A stretch of 64,000 nt of DNA, taken from Paenibacillus sp. JNUCC-31 (lineage in GTDB: Bacteria; Bacillota; Bacilli; Paenibacillales; Paenibacillaceae). Below are positions 62,787-64,000 of the stretch, in pieces. The stretch spans positions 4,526,001 to 4,590,000 of the forward strand of contig NZ_CP062165.1 in assembly GCF_014844075.1 (NCBI RefSeq). The letters are read 5' to 3'. The notes under the pieces were generated by a model, which did not search any database, had not been told where the DNA came from, and saw only the letters and a program-made list of their open reading frames with translations. How positions within the stretch are numbered: position 1 is the first letter of the stretch; each line of letters opens with the position of its first letter. The translations under genes and the position numbers were made by a program.

Positions 62787-63703
62787 GCGGTTCTCCAACC
62801 CAAGCATTTTCGTGGTCTGTGATTCATTAGATCGAGTGAATGGGCGAGATCTTCATCGTCCACTTGAGCGAGATCGGTACCTTTAGGGAAAAACTCTCGA
62901 AGCAACCCGTTTGCATTCTCGTTGGAACCGCGTTGCCAAGACGAATACGGATCAGCAAAATAAACGTGCAGGTTATGGGTCGTTTCCAGATTGGCATAGC
63001 ATGCAAACTCCTTTCCTCGATCAGCCGTAGCTGTGAGGAAGGTCCCTGTAGGGTACTGTGAGATAGCTACACCGAGCGCAATCTCCATCGACAACGCGGT
63101 ACGGTCGGGCATGAGAACAGCGGTATATAGGCGTGTTTTGCGTTCAATCAACGTCGCTACGCAGCCTTTACTTTTCCCACGACCCGATACGACGGTATCC
63201 AGTTCCCAGTGTCCAAACGTTTCACGGGAACGAACCTCTTTGGGGCGATCTGAAATGGATTGACCAATAGCGAATTTACCGCGAGTTTCTGCGGGTTTCT
63301 GGCGCTTCCCCTTGTGCCGAAGAACCTGTAATACACCTCGAACCAAGCGCCCAGCGTAGATCCAGCGATAGATGGTTTTGAAGGAGACTACACGCCGGCC
63401 TTCGGTACGGAAGCGTTGAGTGATCTGTTCCGGAGACCACGTTGCCTCCAGCTTTTCCTCCAGTGAAGCAGCCAAGCTGTCTGACCATTTACCTGGAGAG
63501 ACAGAGGCTTTACGACGCTCCTCATAAGCGTTCTGAGCGTGTTCTGCCTGATAGGGTTGTGATGAAGTAGCACGATCTAGTTCACGGCAAATCGTGGATG
63601 AGTGCCTTCCCAGCTCTTTTGCAATGGCTCTTGAGCTTTTTCCTTGTCTGTGGAGGATTTCTAGCTTGCTGCGTTCGATTATGCTAAGATGTGAATAACT
63701 CAT
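62726..63703 (-). CDS. IS30 family transposase (3' end replaced)
   Basis: 325-codon frame. HTH SIIERSKLEILHRQGKSSRAIAKELGRHSSTICREL, then a DDE catalytic core: HWELDTVV (Asp), TATADRGKEFACY (Asp), and SNENANGLLREFFPK (Glu). ATG 63703 follows AAGGAGAATC. The normal family end (NHRPRKCLGWRTAHE plus about ten residues) is intact only to AHE; the final codons (YSISIVSTFDGVYLESP) are read from the antisense of the truncated neighbouring gene. All catalytic residues are present, yet the element lacks its left end, so it is unlikely to move by itself. Confidence 0.93.
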   Translation of the reverse strand: MSYSHLSIIERSKLEILHRQGKSSRAIAKELGRHSSTICRELDRATSSQPYQAEHAQNAYEERRKASVSPGKWSDSLAASLEEKLEATWSPEQITQRFRTEGRRVVSFKTIYRWIYAGRLVRGVLQVLRHKGKRQKPAETRGKFAIGQSISDRPKEVRSRETFGHWELDTVVSGRGKSKGCVATLIERKTRLYTAVLMPDRTALSMEIALGVAISQYPTGTFLTATADRGKEFACYANLETTHNLHVYFADPYSSWQRGSNENANGLLREFFPKGTDLAQVDDEDLAHSLDLMNHRPRKCLGWRTAHEYSISIVSTFDGVYLESP

Positions 63704-63800
63704 GGACTGATTCTCCTTGTGTGAATGCTTGTGTGGTAACTTTCATTCTACACGAATCAGGCTATGAGCCATTTTTTATTTACAGTAGGTGTCGCACTTC
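62780..63800 (-). mobile_element. Partial IS30-family insertion sequence
   Basis: Right boundary lies near GTGTCGCACTTC (63789-63800), of the kind seen at IS30-family termini. The left boundary is abrupt inside the transposase C-terminus (about 62780), with no matching inverted repeat, so a deletion has removed that end together with flanking DNA. I cannot identify target duplications. Confidence 0.75.
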
Positions 63801-64000
63801 ATATTACAATCCGTCAATAAAAAAGAAAAAGGCTATCTGATGTCAAGAATTTCAGAGAGTTCGAATGTTTCTAATTTATTTTCCCCATCCATGATTAATA
63901 TGGTAGTAGGAGTTTTCGATTTTGTTATTTCTTTGATGATGATATTCAAAATTAACCTTTACTTATCTTTAGTTGTTGTGATCATGCTCCCCTTTTATGT
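63798..64000 (+). pseudogene. Headless ABC exporter, runs off the window
   Basis: Open frame from the IS edge: FILQSVNKKEKGYLMSRISE, SSNVSNLFSPSMINMVVGVF, DFVISLMMIFKINLYLSLVV and VIMLPFY, continuing past 64000. GYLMSRI followed by these membrane helices is the standard second-loop/TM3-TM4 region of ABC exporter transmembrane domains. The first roughly 100 residues are missing. Likely the exporter of the peptide encoded at 62335. Internal ATG 63840 could start a shorter product. The ATPase part lies outside the window. Confidence 0.7.

Overview
The window looks like a chromosome segment of a Paenibacillus-type, endospore-forming Firmicute. The basis is its maltodextrin/cyclodextrin regulon, large accessory glycosidases, collagen-like DUF4183 spore-surface-type proteins, strong AGGAGG-type ribosome sites with frequent GTG/TTG starts, and catabolite (cre) sites. 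I saw no rRNA, tRNA or CRISPR array.

Layout. 0-4.5 kb: GNAT acetyltransferase, AraC regulator divergent from a GH127 beta-L-arabinofuranosidase, and a Uma2-type protein. 4.9-8.9 kb: XpaC-like / binding-protein+VWA / TelA operon, with a repeat-filled gap before telA. 9-10.5 kb: TetR regulator divergent from a short-chain dehydrogenase. 10.8-12.8 kb: gene graveyard with an HNH toxin tail, its SUKH immunity gene with one nonsense codon, and other remnants. 13-28.4 kb: amylolytic region with a MalR-like repressor, an mdxEFG-like ABC importer, an MFS transporter, cyclodextrin glucanotransferase and an intracellular GH13 cyclomaltodextrinase/neopullulanase. Inserted in it is a three-gene operon for an esterase, a BtrH-like protein fused to an acyl carrier domain, and an acyl-AMP ligase. 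28.6-36.6 kb: secreted protein, GH2 glycosidase with a cre site, RCC1-repeat protein and spore-type collagen-like proteins. 36.7-45.6 kb: polymorphic-toxin locus with two WXG-headed PD-(D/E)XK nuclease toxins, one headless orphan cassette, their immunity genes and remnants. It is interrupted by an ECF-sigma / matrixin protease / lipoprotein cluster.

45.7-61.5 kb is a likely defence island. Two PLD-helicase proteins (one with a DUF3427-type tail, one coupled to a MazG-like pyrophosphohydrolase) and a NERD-helicase surround a visibly AT-rich, compact operon. That operon encodes a double-GHKL kinase-like ATPase with a histidine-kinase H-box, a stand-alone receiver protein, a PtuB-like HNH nuclease and an Eco57I-like adenine methyltransferase. 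A phosphorelay wired to a restriction-modification pair is the best candidate here for an undescribed system.

61.5-64 kb: a copied scrap of the PLD-helicase 3' end, a small membrane protein, and a subtilosin-like (sactipeptide-type) precursor. The downstream genes of that precursor are cut off by a partial IS30-family element, leaving a truncated gene on one side and a headless ABC exporter on the other, which runs off the window.
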